A stretch of DNA of 64,000 nucleotides from Mesobacillus sp. S13 (GTDB taxonomy: Bacteria > Bacillota > Bacilli > Bacillales > Cytobacillaceae), in the NCBI RefSeq assembly GCF_020422885.1, contig NZ_CP084622.1:216001-280000 (forward strand), written 5' to 3'. How positions within the stretch are numbered: the stretch's first letter is position 1; the number at the start of each line of letters is the position of its first letter. Shown here piece by piece: positions 8,821-17,595 of the stretch. The translations under genes and the position numbers were made by a program. The notes under the pieces were generated by a model that did not search any database, was not told where the DNA came from, and saw only the letters and a program-made list of their open reading frames with translations.

Positions 8821-9174
8821 ATGATCATCGGAACAGGAATCGATATCGTGGAAATCGACCGGATCCGCAAGCTGGTAGAATCGCAGCCGCGTTTTCCGGA
8901 GCGAGTTTTAACAGAAAAGGAAAGGGAAGTTTACCGACAATATAATGAGCGGAGAGGAATTGAATTCCTTGCAGGGCGCTGGGCGGCGAAGGAGGCTTTT
9001 TCAAAAGCGAAGGGGACTGGCATCGGCAAGGAATTGTCCTTCGTGGATATCGAAGTCGAAAACGACCCGCATGGGCGGCCAATCGTCACGAAGCCTTATA
9101 TGGAGGGAGTCCACCTATCTATTTCACACAGTGAGCAATACGCTATCGCGCAGGTGGTTATCGAAAAAATTTAA
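8821..9174 (+). CDS. acpS: holo-[acyl-carrier-protein] synthase
   Basis: AcpS transfers 4'-phosphopantetheine from CoA to apo-ACP, activating fatty acid synthesis. The 117-residue protein has the two conserved metal-binding motifs: GTGIDIVEI with Asp8 and RWAAKEAFSKA with Glu58. The C-terminal LSISHSEQYAIA is also typical. Length and residue numbering match B. subtilis AcpS closely. AAGGGAG precedes ATG 8821. It is followed by ydcC and alr, the standard Bacillus order. Confidence 0.95.
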   Translation: MIIGTGIDIVEIDRIRKLVESQPRFPERVLTEKEREVYRQYNERRGIEFLAGRWAAKEAFSKAKGTGIGKELSFVDIEVENDPHGRPIVTKPYMEGVHLSISHSEQYAIAQVVIEKI

Positions 9175-9365
9175 AATGCTTGTCAATCCCAGGGGCATAT
9201 TCGCCCAGGTTGTCTCATATATTCATAATGCAGTAAGGGAGACAAGGCTAGGGCGGCGAGAACATGGCTGCACGAAGACTACTCAAGCAATTTTGCAGCC
9301 AGTGTCTTATTCCTGTCCTTTCTTTCCCTTTACACGTTTAAATGAGACTAAAAGGGGTTGGAAGA

Positions 9366-10379
9366 ATGAAGAAAAGGTTATTGTTGCTTCTCGCCGGGCT
9401 CATGGTTGTTTTTGCTCTGGCTGCCTGCGGTACGAAATCACAGGAATCTGTGGTTAAGGAGTTGGATGGAACGCTCGAGGACCTGAAGAGTTACAAGGCT
9501 AAGGCAAAGATGACATTGCAGATGGGTACGGAGCCGCAAGTGTACGATGTGGAGATTTGGCATAAAGATCCGTCATTTTACCGTGTGAACCTGAAGAATG
9601 CCCAGAAGGACCAGAGCCAGATGATCCTCAGGAATGAGGAAGGAGTTTTTGTTCTGACACCAGCGTTGAACAAGAGCTTCCGTTTCCAGAGCGAATGGCC
9701 GAAAAACAGCAGTCAGGCGTACCTTTACGAATCTTTAATCATGGATATTCTCGAGGATAAGCAAGCGAAGTTCTCGGCGACAAAGGAACATTATGTGTTC
9801 GAAACAAAAACAAGATACCAAAACAATAAGATGCTTCCGATCCAGGAAATCAAGCTGAACAAAAAGAACCTGGCACCAGTCAGCGTCAAGGTGATGGACC
9901 CTGACCGGAATTCATTGGTTACGGTTGAGTTCTCAGACGTGAAATTCGACGCAAGCTTTGACAAGGATGCGTTTGATATGAAGAAAAACATGACAGGTGC
10001 ACAGCTTGAGGTACCTGTAATGGCAAATGCGGAAGACAACGAATTCACCGTGAAATATCCAGTTGCAGAAATTCCAGGCGTGACTTTGATTGATGAAAAA
10101 GAGATCACGACCGAGAATGGTAAGCGCGTGGTGCTCACATATGACGGCGAAAAATCATTCACGCTGATCCAGGAAAAAGCAGATGCGATGCCTGCAATGT
10201 CCTCTGCGATCAACATGACTGGAAAACCTGTCGACCTCGGATTCACAATCGGAGCCATGAACGAAACCTCCGTTTCGTGGACACACCTCGGTGTCGATTA
10301 TATGCTGGCTTCAACAGACCTATCACCAGAAGAATTGGAAATGGTCGCAAAGTCAGTACTGGCTGATATGGAAAAATAA
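9366..10379 (+). CDS. ydcC: LolA-like outer-membrane-lipoprotein-carrier-fold lipoprotein YdcC
   Basis: A secreted lipoprotein of 337 residues. The signal peptide MKKRLLLLLAG ends in the lipobox ALAAC with Cys21 as the lipidated residue. The mature part has the pattern of LolA/LppX-fold proteins (repeated beta-strands such as YDVEIWHKDPSFYRVNL and MILRNEEGVFVLTP). Bacteria without an outer membrane use this fold for other lipid or protein contacts, and the role here is unknown. I chose ATG 9366 because a signal peptide must start there. An upstream in-frame ATG at 9342 would put charged residues before it. It lies between acpS and alr as in B. subtilis. Confidence 0.85.
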   Translation: MKKRLLLLLAGLMVVFALAACGTKSQESVVKELDGTLEDLKSYKAKAKMTLQMGTEPQVYDVEIWHKDPSFYRVNLKNAQKDQSQMILRNEEGVFVLTPALNKSFRFQSEWPKNSSQAYLYESLIMDILEDKQAKFSATKEHYVFETKTRYQNNKMLPIQEIKLNKKNLAPVSVKVMDPDRNSLVTVEFSDVKFDASFDKDAFDMKKNMTGAQLEVPVMANAEDNEFTVKYPVAEIPGVTLIDEKEITTENGKRVVLTYDGEKSFTLIQEKADAMPAMSSAINMTGKPVDLGFTIGAMNETSVSWTHLGVDYMLASTDLSPEELEMVAKSVLADMEK

Positions 10380-10390
10380 TACCTTAAAGG

Positions 10391-10421
10391 CAGGCTCAGT
10401 GTAACCTGGGCCTGTTTTTTT
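10391..10421 (+). terminator. ydcC terminator
   Basis: CAGGCTCAG (10391-10399) pairs with CTGGGCCTG (10406-10414), with one G-U pair, followed by seven T. Confidence 0.9.
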
Positions 10422-10581
10422 ATGGGTAAGGAATAAAACTATAATGCGGCTTTTTAAGGGGAAAAATCTGATTTTAAGGAATATCAATATATATTTTTTT
10501 GCGGAATAAACAACTTTACCGGCCCAAACTGCGTTTCCGGCCACGTACTTTCTGCTCCAAAGCCCCGTATATATTATCCAT

Positions 10582-10610
10582 TTGACATTGAGTTCTTTCG
10601 GTTTGATAAT
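10582..10610 (+). promoter_or_regulatory. sigma-A promoter for alr
   Basis: TTGACA (10582-10587), 17-bp spacer, GATAAT (10605-10610), 45 bp before the alr start. Confidence 0.8.
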
Positions 10611-10655
10611 AAAACAATAAAAAATAATGTTCGGATTGAAGGAAGTGGAGTTTCG

Positions 10656-11813
10656 GTGGAGGAGCAAGGATTTTTTTACCGTGATACATGGGCAGAAGTG
10701 GACCTGGATCACATTAGGGCAAATGTGGAGGGAATCAGGGACCATTTACCTGAAAACGTTGAATTTATTGCCGTCGTGAAGGCCAATGCGTACGGACATG
10801 GGGATTCACAGGTGGCCGAGGCGGCATTGGAGGCAGGTGCATCCATGCTTGCTGTCGCGTTCATGGATGAGGCACTCGCGCTCAGGAAGAAGGGGGTCAC
10901 CGCACCGATCCTCGTACTGGGTGCCAGCCGGCCAGAGGATGTAAATATTGCATCTGAGGAAGGGATCATCCTTACAGTTTTCCAGGAGGATTGGCTGGGA
11001 AAAGCACGTGAAGTACTTAAAGCAGATGCCAGCTTGTCTCTTCATATAAAAATAGACACAGGAATGGGACGGATTGGAATCCGTTCCGTAAAAGAATTGA
11101 AGTCTGCGGAAAAATTGATCGAAGATGATAAAAGACTCCAGCTGCATGGCATCTATACGCATTTTGCTACGGCGGATGAATTGGATGACACGTATTTTAA
11201 CAAACAGCTTGCTTTGTTCCGGGAAATGCTTGGGGCATTGGAAACGCAGCCGCCGATCGTCCATAGCAGCAATAGTGCCGCTGCTCTGATGCACGCGGAT
11301 GCCCGCTTCAATGCGGTAAGAGTCGGAATTGCGATGTACGGGCTGGCTCCGTCAATGGAGATTGCGCCAGAATTGCCTGTCGAGCTGCATGAGGCGTTCA
11401 CGCTGCATTCCAGGCTCGTTCATGTAAAGAAGCTTGAAAAAGGTGAGAAGGTCAGTTACGGCGCGACCTATGAAGCGCCTGAAGAAATTTGGGTAGGGAC
11501 ACTTCCGATTGGGTATGCTGATGGATGGATAAGAAGACTGCAGGGCCAGGAAGTACTGGTCGATGGCAAAAGGTCACCGATCATCGGTCGGATCTGCATG
11601 GATCAATGCATGGTAAAGCTTCCGTACGAGGTCCCTGTAGGAACGATCGCTACCTTGATCGGCAGCCAGGAACAAGAGTCAATCTCCATCAATGAGATTG
11701 CCAGCAAGCTAGAAACGATCAACTATGAAGTCCCTTGCATCATCTCCTCAAGGGTGCCAAGATTGTACAGACAAAATGGAAAAGTGGTCGATTTGAACAA
11801 TTCACTGTTATAA
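10656..11813 (+). CDS. alr: alanine racemase
   Basis: Alr is the PLP enzyme that interconverts L- and D-alanine for cell-wall synthesis. The 385-residue protein has the PLP lysine in [11 protein letters not shown] (Lys42) and the second catalytic base Tyr268 in [11 protein letters not shown]. It also has IDTGMGRIG and the C-terminal RICMDQCMV segment. Start codon GTG 10656 is chosen because AAGGAAGTGGAG (10639-10650) ends 5 nt upstream. A good sigma-A promoter lies just before. Its product feeds the ddl step encoded at the window start. Confidence 0.95.
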   Translation: MEEQGFFYRDTWAEVDLDHIRANVEGIRDHLPENVEFIAVVKANAYGHGDSQVAEAALEAGASMLAVAFMDEALALRKKGVTAPILVLGASRPEDVNIASEEGIILTVFQEDWLGKAREVLKADASLSLHIKIDTGMGRIGIRSVKELKSAEKLIEDDKRLQLHGIYTHFATADELDDTYFNKQLALFREMLGALETQPPIVHSSNSAAALMHADARFNAVRVGIAMYGLAPSMEIAPELPVELHEAFTLHSRLVHVKKLEKGEKVSYGATYEAPEEIWVGTLPIGYADGWIRRLQGQEVLVDGKRSPIIGRICMDQCMVKLPYEVPVGTIATLIGSQEQESISINEIASKLETINYEVPCIISSRVPRLYRQNGKVVDLNNSLL

Positions 11814-11912
11814 AACACATCCATTAATTAACAAACCTGTGCAATCCCGCTAATACCATGCATAAAATACTAAATTTTTGGCGGATAATACAGAAGAATT
11901 GCTGATTTACCT

Positions 11913-11940
11913 TTGCATCTGGCATAAATAGTGATAATAT
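11913..11940 (+). promoter_or_regulatory. probable promoter of the endoAI-endoA module
   Basis: TTGCAT (11913-11918), 16-bp spacer, TAATAT (11935-11940). It is the best candidate in the 190-bp gap after alr. Confidence 0.5.
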
Positions 11941-12006
11941 TAGTAATGGTAGAGAGATAACGAACTTAATAATGGTATGTAGTGATGATGGTGGAGGTGT
12001 ATGTTT

Positions 12007-12288
12007 GTGTCTGAATCCAGCGCAACAACTGAGATTTTGGTAAAGTTACCGCAGCATCTTTTAAGTGAACTAGATGGATTTGTTAAGCAAGAGAACGTAA
12101 ACCGCAGCGAATTTATTTATCAGGCAACAAAAATGTTTTTGCGTGAGAAGAAAAAGAGACAAATTCGTGAATCCATGAGACGTGGCTATATGGAAATGGC
12201 CAAGATTAATCTGACCATTGCATCTGAAGCATTTCAAGCAGAATACGAGGCAGAACACACAGTTGAACGTCTAGTCAGCGGAGGATAA
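12007..12288 (+). CDS. ndoAI: antitoxin EndoAI (ribbon-helix-helix)
   Basis: This is the antitoxin of the chromosomal MazF-type RNase EndoA. It is 93 residues long, exactly the B. subtilis length. It has an N-terminal ribbon-helix-helix DNA-binding region ([20 protein letters not shown]...NRSEFIYQA) and the strongly conserved C-terminal toxin-binding part [12 protein letters not shown]...[16 protein letters not shown] choose GTG 12007 over ATG 12001. GGAGG (11993-11997) is only 3 nt from the ATG but 9 nt from the GTG, and the protein then begins MSESSATTE like its relatives. The toxin gene starts 4 nt after its stop. Confidence 0.9.
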   Translation: MSESSATTEILVKLPQHLLSELDGFVKQENVNRSEFIYQATKMFLREKKKRQIRESMRRGYMEMAKINLTIASEAFQAEYEAEHTVERLVSGG

Positions 12289-12292
12289 TCCT

Positions 12293-12643
12293 TTGATTGT
12301 CAAACGTGGTGACGTCTATTTTGCGGACCTATCCCCAGTTGTTGGTTCAGAACAAGGCGGAGTTCGCCCTGTCCTGGTCATCCAAAACGACATCGGGAAT
12401 CGGTTTAGTCCCACAGTCATTATCGCAGCGATCACAGCACAGATCCAAAAAGCCAAGCTTCCCACTCATGTAGAAATAGATGCGAAGCGGTACGGTTTTG
12501 AACGAGACTCGGTCATCTTATTGGAGCAAATACGCACAATCGACAAACAGCGCCTAACCGATAAAATTACCCATCTCGATGACGAAATGATGGAAAAAGT
12601 GGATGAAGCCCTTCAGGTAAGTTTAGGTCTTATCGAATTTTGA
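12293..12643 (+). CDS. ndoA: endoribonuclease toxin EndoA (MazF family)
   Basis: EndoA is a sequence-specific mRNA interferase that slows growth when freed from EndoAI. In B. subtilis it cuts at UACAU. The 116-residue protein has the MazF signature [33 protein letters not shown]. The conserved Arg and Thr of the active site lie in GGVRPV and IIAAITA. TTG 12293 is the start, as in B. subtilis, with GGAGG at the end of ndoAI serving as the ribosome site. It is followed by the sigB operon, the conserved Bacillus order. Confidence 0.95.
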   Translation: MIVKRGDVYFADLSPVVGSEQGGVRPVLVIQNDIGNRFSPTVIIAAITAQIQKAKLPTHVEIDAKRYGFERDSVILLEQIRTIDKQRLTDKITHLDDEMMEKVDEALQVSLGLIEF

Positions 12644-12651
12644 TTTAAAGC

Positions 12652-12677
12652 ACGCTCTTAAAACAGAGCGTTTTTTT
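12652..12677 (+). terminator. endoA terminator
   Basis: ACGCTCT (12652-12658) pairs with AGAGCGT (12665-12671), followed by a 7-nt T-run. Confidence 0.88.
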
Positions 12678-12750
12678 GTAACCGAACACCTGGCCTGCCA
12701 GCAGGCCTTATACATAACCCAAAAATAAAAATCGGATGTTTTCCTGTGTG

Positions 12751-12782
12751 AGAGGCAAGCTTATGGGCTTGTCTCTTTTTTA
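12751..12782 (+). terminator. second terminator after endoA
   Basis: AGAGGCAAGC (12751-12760) pairs with GCTTGTCTCT (12767-12776), one G-U pair, then a T-run. It backs up the terminator 80 bp upstream. Between the two is a small GGCCTGC/GCAGGCC hairpin. Confidence 0.8.
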
Positions 12783-12812
12783 TTGGGGAGAAGGTCGGAA
12801 AAGTAGGCTGGG

Positions 12813-13036
12813 GTTATGACAGGTTTGATGAGAATAGCGGAAAAGCTGTCAGGAGAGGGTCCAAGTACGGACAGGTTTGGGTAGAAACCAGGAAAAGCTG
12901 TCAAAAGAAGGCCTAACTTAAGACAGGTTTGATGAGAAAAGAAGTAAAGTTGTCAGAAGTAGCTCCAAGTTCAGACAGGTTTGGGTGGAAACTAAGTAAA
13001 GCTGTAAGAATCCAGTTCAAGTTCGGACGGTTTTTC
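12813..13036. repeat. tandem repeat array, exact 52-bp period
   Basis: The core ACAGGTTT starts at 12819, 12871, 12923 and 12975, with ACGGTTT at 13027, a step of 52 bp each time. Units 1 and 3 share TTTGATGAGAA while units 2 and 4 share TTTGGGT(A/G)GAAAC, so a 104-bp higher-order unit is visible. In most units GACAG at the start can pair with CTGTC about 30 nt later. A 73-codon frame across it (12929-13150) mirrors the repeat and is not a likely gene. From 13037 to 13205 I see nothing else. Confidence 0.88.
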
Positions 13037-13205
13037 AAAGGAAAACAAAAAAAGCGGTCCCCCAAAACCCCAATCAGCCTGGTAAATCAAAGAGATTCTA
13101 CTAATCCTGACAAAAATTTATCTCACAGAAAATTGAATTCAGCAAATTAAGGGATAATAACTACAATGCAATAAACGCAGAATTCTGTCGATAAGTTGAT
13201 TTTAT

Positions 13206-13234
13206 TTGACGAAAGAAAACTGTTATCATTTAAT
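13206..13234 (+). promoter_or_regulatory. sigma-A promoter of the rsbR-sigB operon
   Basis: TTGACG (13206-13211), 17-bp spacer, TTTAAT (13229-13234), about 115 bp before rsbR. It would supply basal levels of the whole stressosome/sigma-B operon. Confidence 0.6.
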
Positions 13235-13348
13235 GGAGATATATTATCAGGAAATTTATGAATATTTATTTACAGTTTTAAAATTGGTTTACATTTGGAC
13301 GGATGAGGGTAATGTAAAATTTTGTTGTGATAGAATGGGGAGGATGGA

Positions 13349-14182
13349 ATGAATAAAACTATATCGAATTATATTCAGGCTCATAAACAGGATATCCTGG
13401 ATCAATGGATTGATAGAACGAAGGAAGAAGCAGATGAACGGGTTGTCCGCGTTGTATCAGATCGGGTTTTCCAATCTGCGAGTAAGGAATTCATTGACCT
13501 GATCATCTCGAATTTCAAGGGCACGAGCGAAGAGTATAAAGAAAGGCTGACGGATTTTGCCGAAAAGGTTGTCAGGCTTGGCTGGCCGTTGACGTTTGTC
13601 ACAAAAGGTCTTCACACCTTTAATTTGATCGTTTTTGAAGGAATGCAAAAGGAAGGGATTGTGACGACGGAGAACCAGATGGAAATCGTTTATGAGTTTG
13701 ATCGCTGGGCAACGCCGATGAACAATGAAATCGTCAGCGTGTATTCATCCACCTGGGAAAGAACCGTTTCCCTTCAGAAAATTGCCTTGCAAGAGCTTTC
13801 GGCACCACTCATCCCTGTATTTGACGGAATTACAGTGATGCCGTTAGTCGGTACAATTGATACGGAGCGGGCAAAGCAAATCATGGAAAACCTGCTGAAA
13901 GGTGCGGTAAAACACCGTTCCGAGGTAGTTCTGATAGATATTACCGGTGTACCTGTTGTGGATACAATGGTTGCCCATCATATTATCCAGGCGGCGGATG
14001 CTGTCAGGCTGATTGGTGCTAAGTGCATGCTGGTCGGGATCCGTCCTGAAATTGCCCAGACCATCGTCAACCTGGGCATCGACCTGAACCAATTTACAAC
14101 CAAGAACAACTTGAAAAAAGGAATCGAAGCAGCTCTTGAGCTGACAAATAAAAAGATCGTTTCATTGGAGGGAGCAAAGTGA
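13349..14182 (+). CDS. rsbRA: stressosome co-antagonist RsbRA
   Basis: RsbRA builds the stressosome with RsbS and holds RsbT until environmental stress frees it. The 277-residue protein has an N-terminal non-haem globin-like sensor domain (about 1-140) and a C-terminal STAS domain (about 150-270). Thr172 (GTIDTERA) and Thr206 (VVDTMVAH) correspond to the threonines phosphorylated by RsbT in B. subtilis (Thr171 and Thr205). GGGGAGGA precedes ATG 13349. The stop codon overlaps the GTG start of rsbS by 4 bp. Confidence 0.93.
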   Translation: MNKTISNYIQAHKQDILDQWIDRTKEEADERVVRVVSDRVFQSASKEFIDLIISNFKGTSEEYKERLTDFAEKVVRLGWPLTFVTKGLHTFNLIVFEGMQKEGIVTTENQMEIVYEFDRWATPMNNEIVSVYSSTWERTVSLQKIALQELSAPLIPVFDGITVMPLVGTIDTERAKQIMENLLKGAVKHRSEVVLIDITGVPVVDTMVAHHIIQAADAVRLIGAKCMLVGIRPEIAQTIVNLGIDLNQFTTKNNLKKGIEAALELTNKKIVSLEGAK

Positions 14183-14535
14183 GAATACCTATCCTAAAGC
14201 TGGATGATTGTCTGTTGGTCTCCATTCAGTGGGAGCTTGATGACCAGACCGCTCTTCAATTTCAAGAGGATTTGCTCCATAAGATACATGAGACAAGTGC
14301 CAATGGGGTCGTCATCGATCTAACCTCAATCGACTTCATCGACTCTTTTATCGCCAAGGTTCTTGGGGATGTCATCAATATGTCCAAGCTCATGGGTGCG
14401 ATTGTAGTCATTACCGGAATCCAGCCTGCTGTTGCCATAACGCTAATTGAATTAGGGATCGGCCTTGATGATGTCCTAACTGCATTAGATTTAGAAAAAG
14501 GTTTGGAGAAATTACAACAGGAATTGGGGGAATAG
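14179..14535 (+). CDS. rsbS: stressosome scaffold RsbS
   Basis: RsbS is a single STAS-domain protein of 118 residues that forms the stressosome core and binds the kinase RsbT. The phospho-acceptor serine is Ser56 in [14 protein letters not shown], equivalent to Ser59 of B. subtilis. GTG 14179 overlaps the TGA of rsbR, implying coupled translation, with GGAGGGAGC just upstream. Confidence 0.93.
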   Translation: MRIPILKLDDCLLVSIQWELDDQTALQFQEDLLHKIHETSANGVVIDLTSIDFIDSFIAKVLGDVINMSKLMGAIVVITGIQPAVAITLIELGIGLDDVLTALDLEKGLEKLQQELGE

Positions 14536-14539
14536 CTGA

Positions 14540-14941
14540 ATGGACATCCAATCCTGCGTTACGATTATTAATGAATGGGACATCGTGGCAGCGCGCCAGC
14601 TTGGCCGGAATGTTGCGAAAGAGCTTGGGTTCGGCACTGTTGACCAAGCAAGAATCACCACTGCCATCAGTGAGTTGGCCAGGAATATTTACTTGTACGC
14701 CGGAAAAGGACAGATTTGCATAGACAAGCTGTATGATGGCGGAAAAGCGGGATTGCGAATCAATGCAGTAGATAGCGGCCCGGGTATAAAAGAAATACGC
14801 CAGGTAATGGAAGATGGTTTTTCAACATCAGGAGGACTAGGAGCCGGCCTTCCCGGAGTGAAGCGTCTTATGGATGAATTCGACATAGACTCAACACCCG
14901 GACAAGGAACACAGATTAAAGCAACTAAATGGCTCCGTTAG
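14540..14941 (+). CDS. rsbT: serine/threonine kinase RsbT
   Basis: RsbT is the GHKL-fold kinase that phosphorylates RsbS and RsbR. Once released from the stressosome it activates the phosphatase RsbU. The 133 residues equal the B. subtilis length, with the catalytic Asn49 in ISELARNI and Asp78 in NAVDSGPGI at the same positions. The ATP-lid glycines are in STSGGLGAGLPG. It is 4 bp after rsbS and is followed by rsbU with an overlap-like junction. Confidence 0.93.
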   Translation: MDIQSCVTIINEWDIVAARQLGRNVAKELGFGTVDQARITTAISELARNIYLYAGKGQICIDKLYDGGKAGLRINAVDSGPGIKEIRQVMEDGFSTSGGLGAGLPGVKRLMDEFDIDSTPGQGTQIKATKWLR

Positions 14942-14952
14942 GGGGAGAAAGT

Positions 14953-15963
14953 ATGGATTTCCGAGAAATGATGGAATCAAAGTATCGGGATATTCTTGAC
15001 AATTATATAAAAGAGCAATCAGAACAAGCATTGTATGCAGGGCAGAAATTCAGCCGGAAGTCGATTGAACACAAGATCGCGCCGGAAGAAATCATCAGCG
15101 TGCATAAAAGCTTGCTTCTTGAGATGTATCCTGAACTTCCGGAAGATATTATGCATTCTTTTGATATCCTGCTTGAAGTAATGATTGGCTATGGTATCGC
15201 ATACCGTGAGCATCAAAGCCTAAGACACCAGCAGGAGGAATTAAGGTCCGAAATGGAGATTGCCGCCAATGTTCAACAAACCTTGCTCGGGACCAAAATC
15301 CCGGCAGTTCCAGGTATTGATATCGGGGCAATCAGTGTTCCAGCAAAGCATATGAATGGCGACTACTTCCATTTTGTCCAGGATGAGAACAATAATATCA
15401 GTGTTGCGATCGCTGATGTCATCGGGAAAGGGATTCCGGCAGCTCTCTGTATGTCCATGATCAAGTATGCGATGGACAGTCTGCCAGAAAACCGGCTTGA
15501 CCCAAGCAGCATCCTGGAAAATCTGAACAGAGTCGTTGAGCAGAACGTTGACCCAAGTATGTTCATCACGATGTTCTATGGAATGTTTAATCCTTCAAAC
15601 AACATCTTTTATTATGCATCTGCAGGGCATGAGCCGGGCTTCTACTATGATTCCAAAAAGAAGGAATTCACCGAGTTAGTTGCAAGAGGCTTGCTGTTAG
15701 GGGTGGACAAGCGGACGAAGTATACCCAGTATGAAAAAGAAATACTTCCTGGGGATATGGTAATCCTGATGTCTGACGGAGTAACAGAATGCAGGACGGA
15801 AGAAGGCTTCATCGAAAAGGAAACATTAATCGGATATATAAATAAATATATTCACTTAAATGCTCAGGAAATTGTCAATAATATCTTTAGAGAACTTGAA
15901 AAACTTCAGCATTTCCAATTGCGTGATGATTTTACATTAATCATTTTGAAAAGAGATGTTTAA
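14953..15963 (+). CDS. rsbU: phosphoserine phosphatase RsbU
   Basis: RsbU is the PP2C-type phosphatase that dephosphorylates RsbV-P when RsbT binds it, passing environmental stress to sigma-B. The 336-residue protein has an N-terminal RsbT-binding helical domain (about 1-85), a linker (QQEELRSEMEIAANVQQTLL) and a PP2C/SpoIIE domain. Metal-binding acidic residues are in NGDYFHF, IADVIGKGIPAAL, LMSDGVTE and RDDFTLIIL. ATG 14953 is chosen over an upstream in-frame ATG (14929) because GGGGGAG (14941-14947) lies 5 nt before it. Its TAA stop forms part of the -35 element of the sigma-B promoter of rsbV. Confidence 0.93.
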   Translation: MDFREMMESKYRDILDNYIKEQSEQALYAGQKFSRKSIEHKIAPEEIISVHKSLLLEMYPELPEDIMHSFDILLEVMIGYGIAYREHQSLRHQQEELRSEMEIAANVQQTLLGTKIPAVPGIDIGAISVPAKHMNGDYFHFVQDENNNISVAIADVIGKGIPAALCMSMIKYAMDSLPENRLDPSSILENLNRVVEQNVDPSMFITMFYGMFNPSNNIFYYASAGHEPGFYYDSKKKEFTELVARGLLLGVDKRTKYTQYEKEILPGDMVILMSDGVTECRTEEGFIEKETLIGYINKYIHLNAQEIVNNIFRELEKLQHFQLRDDFTLIILKRDV

Positions 15964-15982
15964 TTGGGTTTCAAACGGGTAA
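15958..15982 (+). promoter_or_regulatory. sigma-B promoter before rsbV (autoregulation)
   Basis: GTTTAA (15958-15963), 13-bp spacer, GGGTAA (15977-15982) match the sigma-B consensus GTTTAA / GGGTAT. In B. subtilis the operon has a sigma-B promoter at the same place, giving positive feedback on rsbV-rsbW-sigB-rsbX. Confidence 0.85.
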
Positions 15983-16020
15983 ATCATAAGAGCAATTGAA
16001 TTGTAAAGGGTGGGTCATTT

Positions 16021-16353
16021 ATGAATATTTCGATAGATGTGAAAGAAAAAGAATCAACGCTAGCAGTCAAAGTAAGTGGCGAAATAGATGCATATACAGC
16101 TCCACAGCTTCGTGAAAAGCTTTTTCCTTTGTCCGAAAAAGAGGGCGTAAAGATGGTTGTTGACCTTTCAGAGGTCAATTATATGGATAGTACTGGGCTT
16201 GGAGTATTTGTAGGAGTATTCAAAAACGTACGTGCACATGACGGTGAGTTCAAGATCGTCGGGTTGTCCGAGCGTTTACAGAGACTTTTCGAAATCACTG
16301 GCTTGGCCGATATTATCGATATAAACAGCCAGATTGAGGGTGGAGTGCAATGA
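16021..16353 (+). CDS. rsbV: anti-anti-sigma factor RsbV
   Basis: RsbV is a STAS-domain protein of 110 residues that frees sigma-B by binding the anti-sigma factor RsbW. The regulatory serine is Ser57 in NYMDSTGLGVFVG. Its phosphorylation by RsbW switches it off, and RsbU or RsbP reverses this. It is the first gene behind the internal sigma-B promoter. Its TGA overlaps the ATG of rsbW by 4 bp. Confidence 0.94.
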   Translation: MNISIDVKEKESTLAVKVSGEIDAYTAPQLREKLFPLSEKEGVKMVVDLSEVNYMDSTGLGVFVGVFKNVRAHDGEFKIVGLSERLQRLFEITGLADIIDINSQIEGGVQ

Positions 16354-16823
16354 ACCAGTCATTTGACTATATAGAAATGAAAATCCCGGCTAAACCGGAA
16401 TTTGTTGGAGTCATTCGTTTGACCCTGTCTGGTATTGCAAGCCGAATGGGTTTTACCTACGACGAAATTGAAGATTTAAAGATTGCTACCAGCGAAGCTT
16501 GTACGAACGCTGTTCAGCATGCATATAAAAACAATGAGAACGGCGAAGTCATCATCGGTTTCGGATTGTATGAAGACAAGCTTGAAGTGATGGTTGCAGA
16601 TAATGGTCAAAGCTTTGATTTCCATTCAGCACGCCAGGGACTTGGTCCTTATGACCAGAATAGTTCAGTGGAATTCCTTCGCGAAGGAGGCTTGGGACTG
16701 TATTTGATCGAAACCTTGATGGACGAGGTTCGAATCCATCACAAAGAGGGCGTCACGGTCTTTATGACCAAGTACCGAGAAGGAGAGCAGGTGGAGAGAG
16801 ATGCAGAGACAATCTCAACCTAA
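16350..16823 (+). CDS. rsbW: anti-sigma-B factor and RsbV kinase RsbW
   Basis: RsbW binds sigma-B and also phosphorylates RsbV. It has 157 residues with the GHKL kinase N-box (IATSEACTNAVQHAY) and G1 box (VADNGQSFDF), plus an ATP-lid glycine segment (EGGLGLYLIETLMD). The gene overlaps both neighbours: 4 bp with rsbV and 23 bp with sigB. This fits the fixed stoichiometry needed between antagonist and sigma factor. Confidence 0.94.
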   Translation: MNQSFDYIEMKIPAKPEFVGVIRLTLSGIASRMGFTYDEIEDLKIATSEACTNAVQHAYKNNENGEVIIGFGLYEDKLEVMVADNGQSFDFHSARQGLGPYDQNSSVEFLREGGLGLYLIETLMDEVRIHHKEGVTVFMTKYREGEQVERDAETIST

Positions 16824-17595
16824 GCAGAGGCCAAAAGAAGAGATTAATGAGTTAATCAAAGCCTACCAGCTGCATGAGGATGCAGACGCCCAAAATGAGC
16901 TGGTTCTTCACTATCAAAACCTTGTCGAAACAATCGCGAGAAAGTACTCAAAAGGAAGGTCATTCCATGAGGATATTTTCCAGGTTGGAATGATTGGTCT
17001 TTTAGGCGCAATCCGCCGATACGATGAAACATTCGGTAAAAGCTTTGAGGCATTTGCCGTACCAACCATCATTGGAGAAATCAAAAGATTTTTAAGAGAT
17101 AAAACATGGAGCGTCCATGTACCGCGAAGAATAAAGGAGCTAGGTCCGAAAATCAAGACGACAGTCGAAGACCTGACCACCCAGCTGCACCGCTCACCAC
17201 GTGTGGATGAAATTGCGGAGGCGCTCCAGGTTTCCGAAGAAGAAGTGTTGGAAGCTATGGAAATGGGCAAAAGCTACCAGGCATTATCTGTTGACCATTC
17301 TATTGAAGCTGATTCTGACGGTGGAACAGTTACCCTGTTGGATATCGTTGGAAACATTGATGAAGGCTATGAAAAAATCAATCAAAGAATGGTGCTCGAA
17401 AAAGTGCTCCATGTCCTGAGCGAACGCGAAAAGTTAATTATCCAATATACCTACCTTGACAACCTCAGCCAGAAAGAGGCAGGAGACAAGCTTGGTATTT
17501 CACAGATGCATGTATCGAGACTTCAAAGAAGAGCGATCAAGAAACTTCAAGAAGCGATTCATGCGGAAAACAACAACTCGGAGTACATTACATGA
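16801..17595 (+). CDS. sigB: RNA polymerase sigma factor SigB (general stress)
   Basis: A sigma-70 family group 3 factor of 264 residues. Region 2 is near residues 35-105 (VETIARKYSKGRSFHEDIFQVGMIGLLGAIRRYDE and FAVPTIIGEIKRFLRD), region 3 about 110-190, and region 4 about 205-255 with the helix-turn-helix LSQKEAGDKLGISQMHVSRLQRRAIKKL. It directs the general stress regulon and its own operon. The start ATG 16801 lies inside rsbW behind GGTGGAGAG. Its end overlaps rsbX by 4 bp. Confidence 0.95.
   Translation: MQRQSQPKQRPKEEINELIKAYQLHEDADAQNELVLHYQNLVETIARKYSKGRSFHEDIFQVGMIGLLGAIRRYDETFGKSFEAFAVPTIIGEIKRFLRDKTWSVHVPRRIKELGPKIKTTVEDLTTQLHRSPRVDEIAEALQVSEEEVLEAMEMGKSYQALSVDHSIEADSDGGTVTLLDIVGNIDEGYEKINQRMVLEKVLHVLSEREKLIIQYTYLDNLSQKEAGDKLGISQMHVSRLQRRAIKKLQEAIHAENNNSEYIT

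Noticed and set aside
12929..13150. 73-codon open frame upstream of rsbR
   Set aside because: It overlaps the 52-bp repeat array, has no good ribosome site and matches no family that I recognise.
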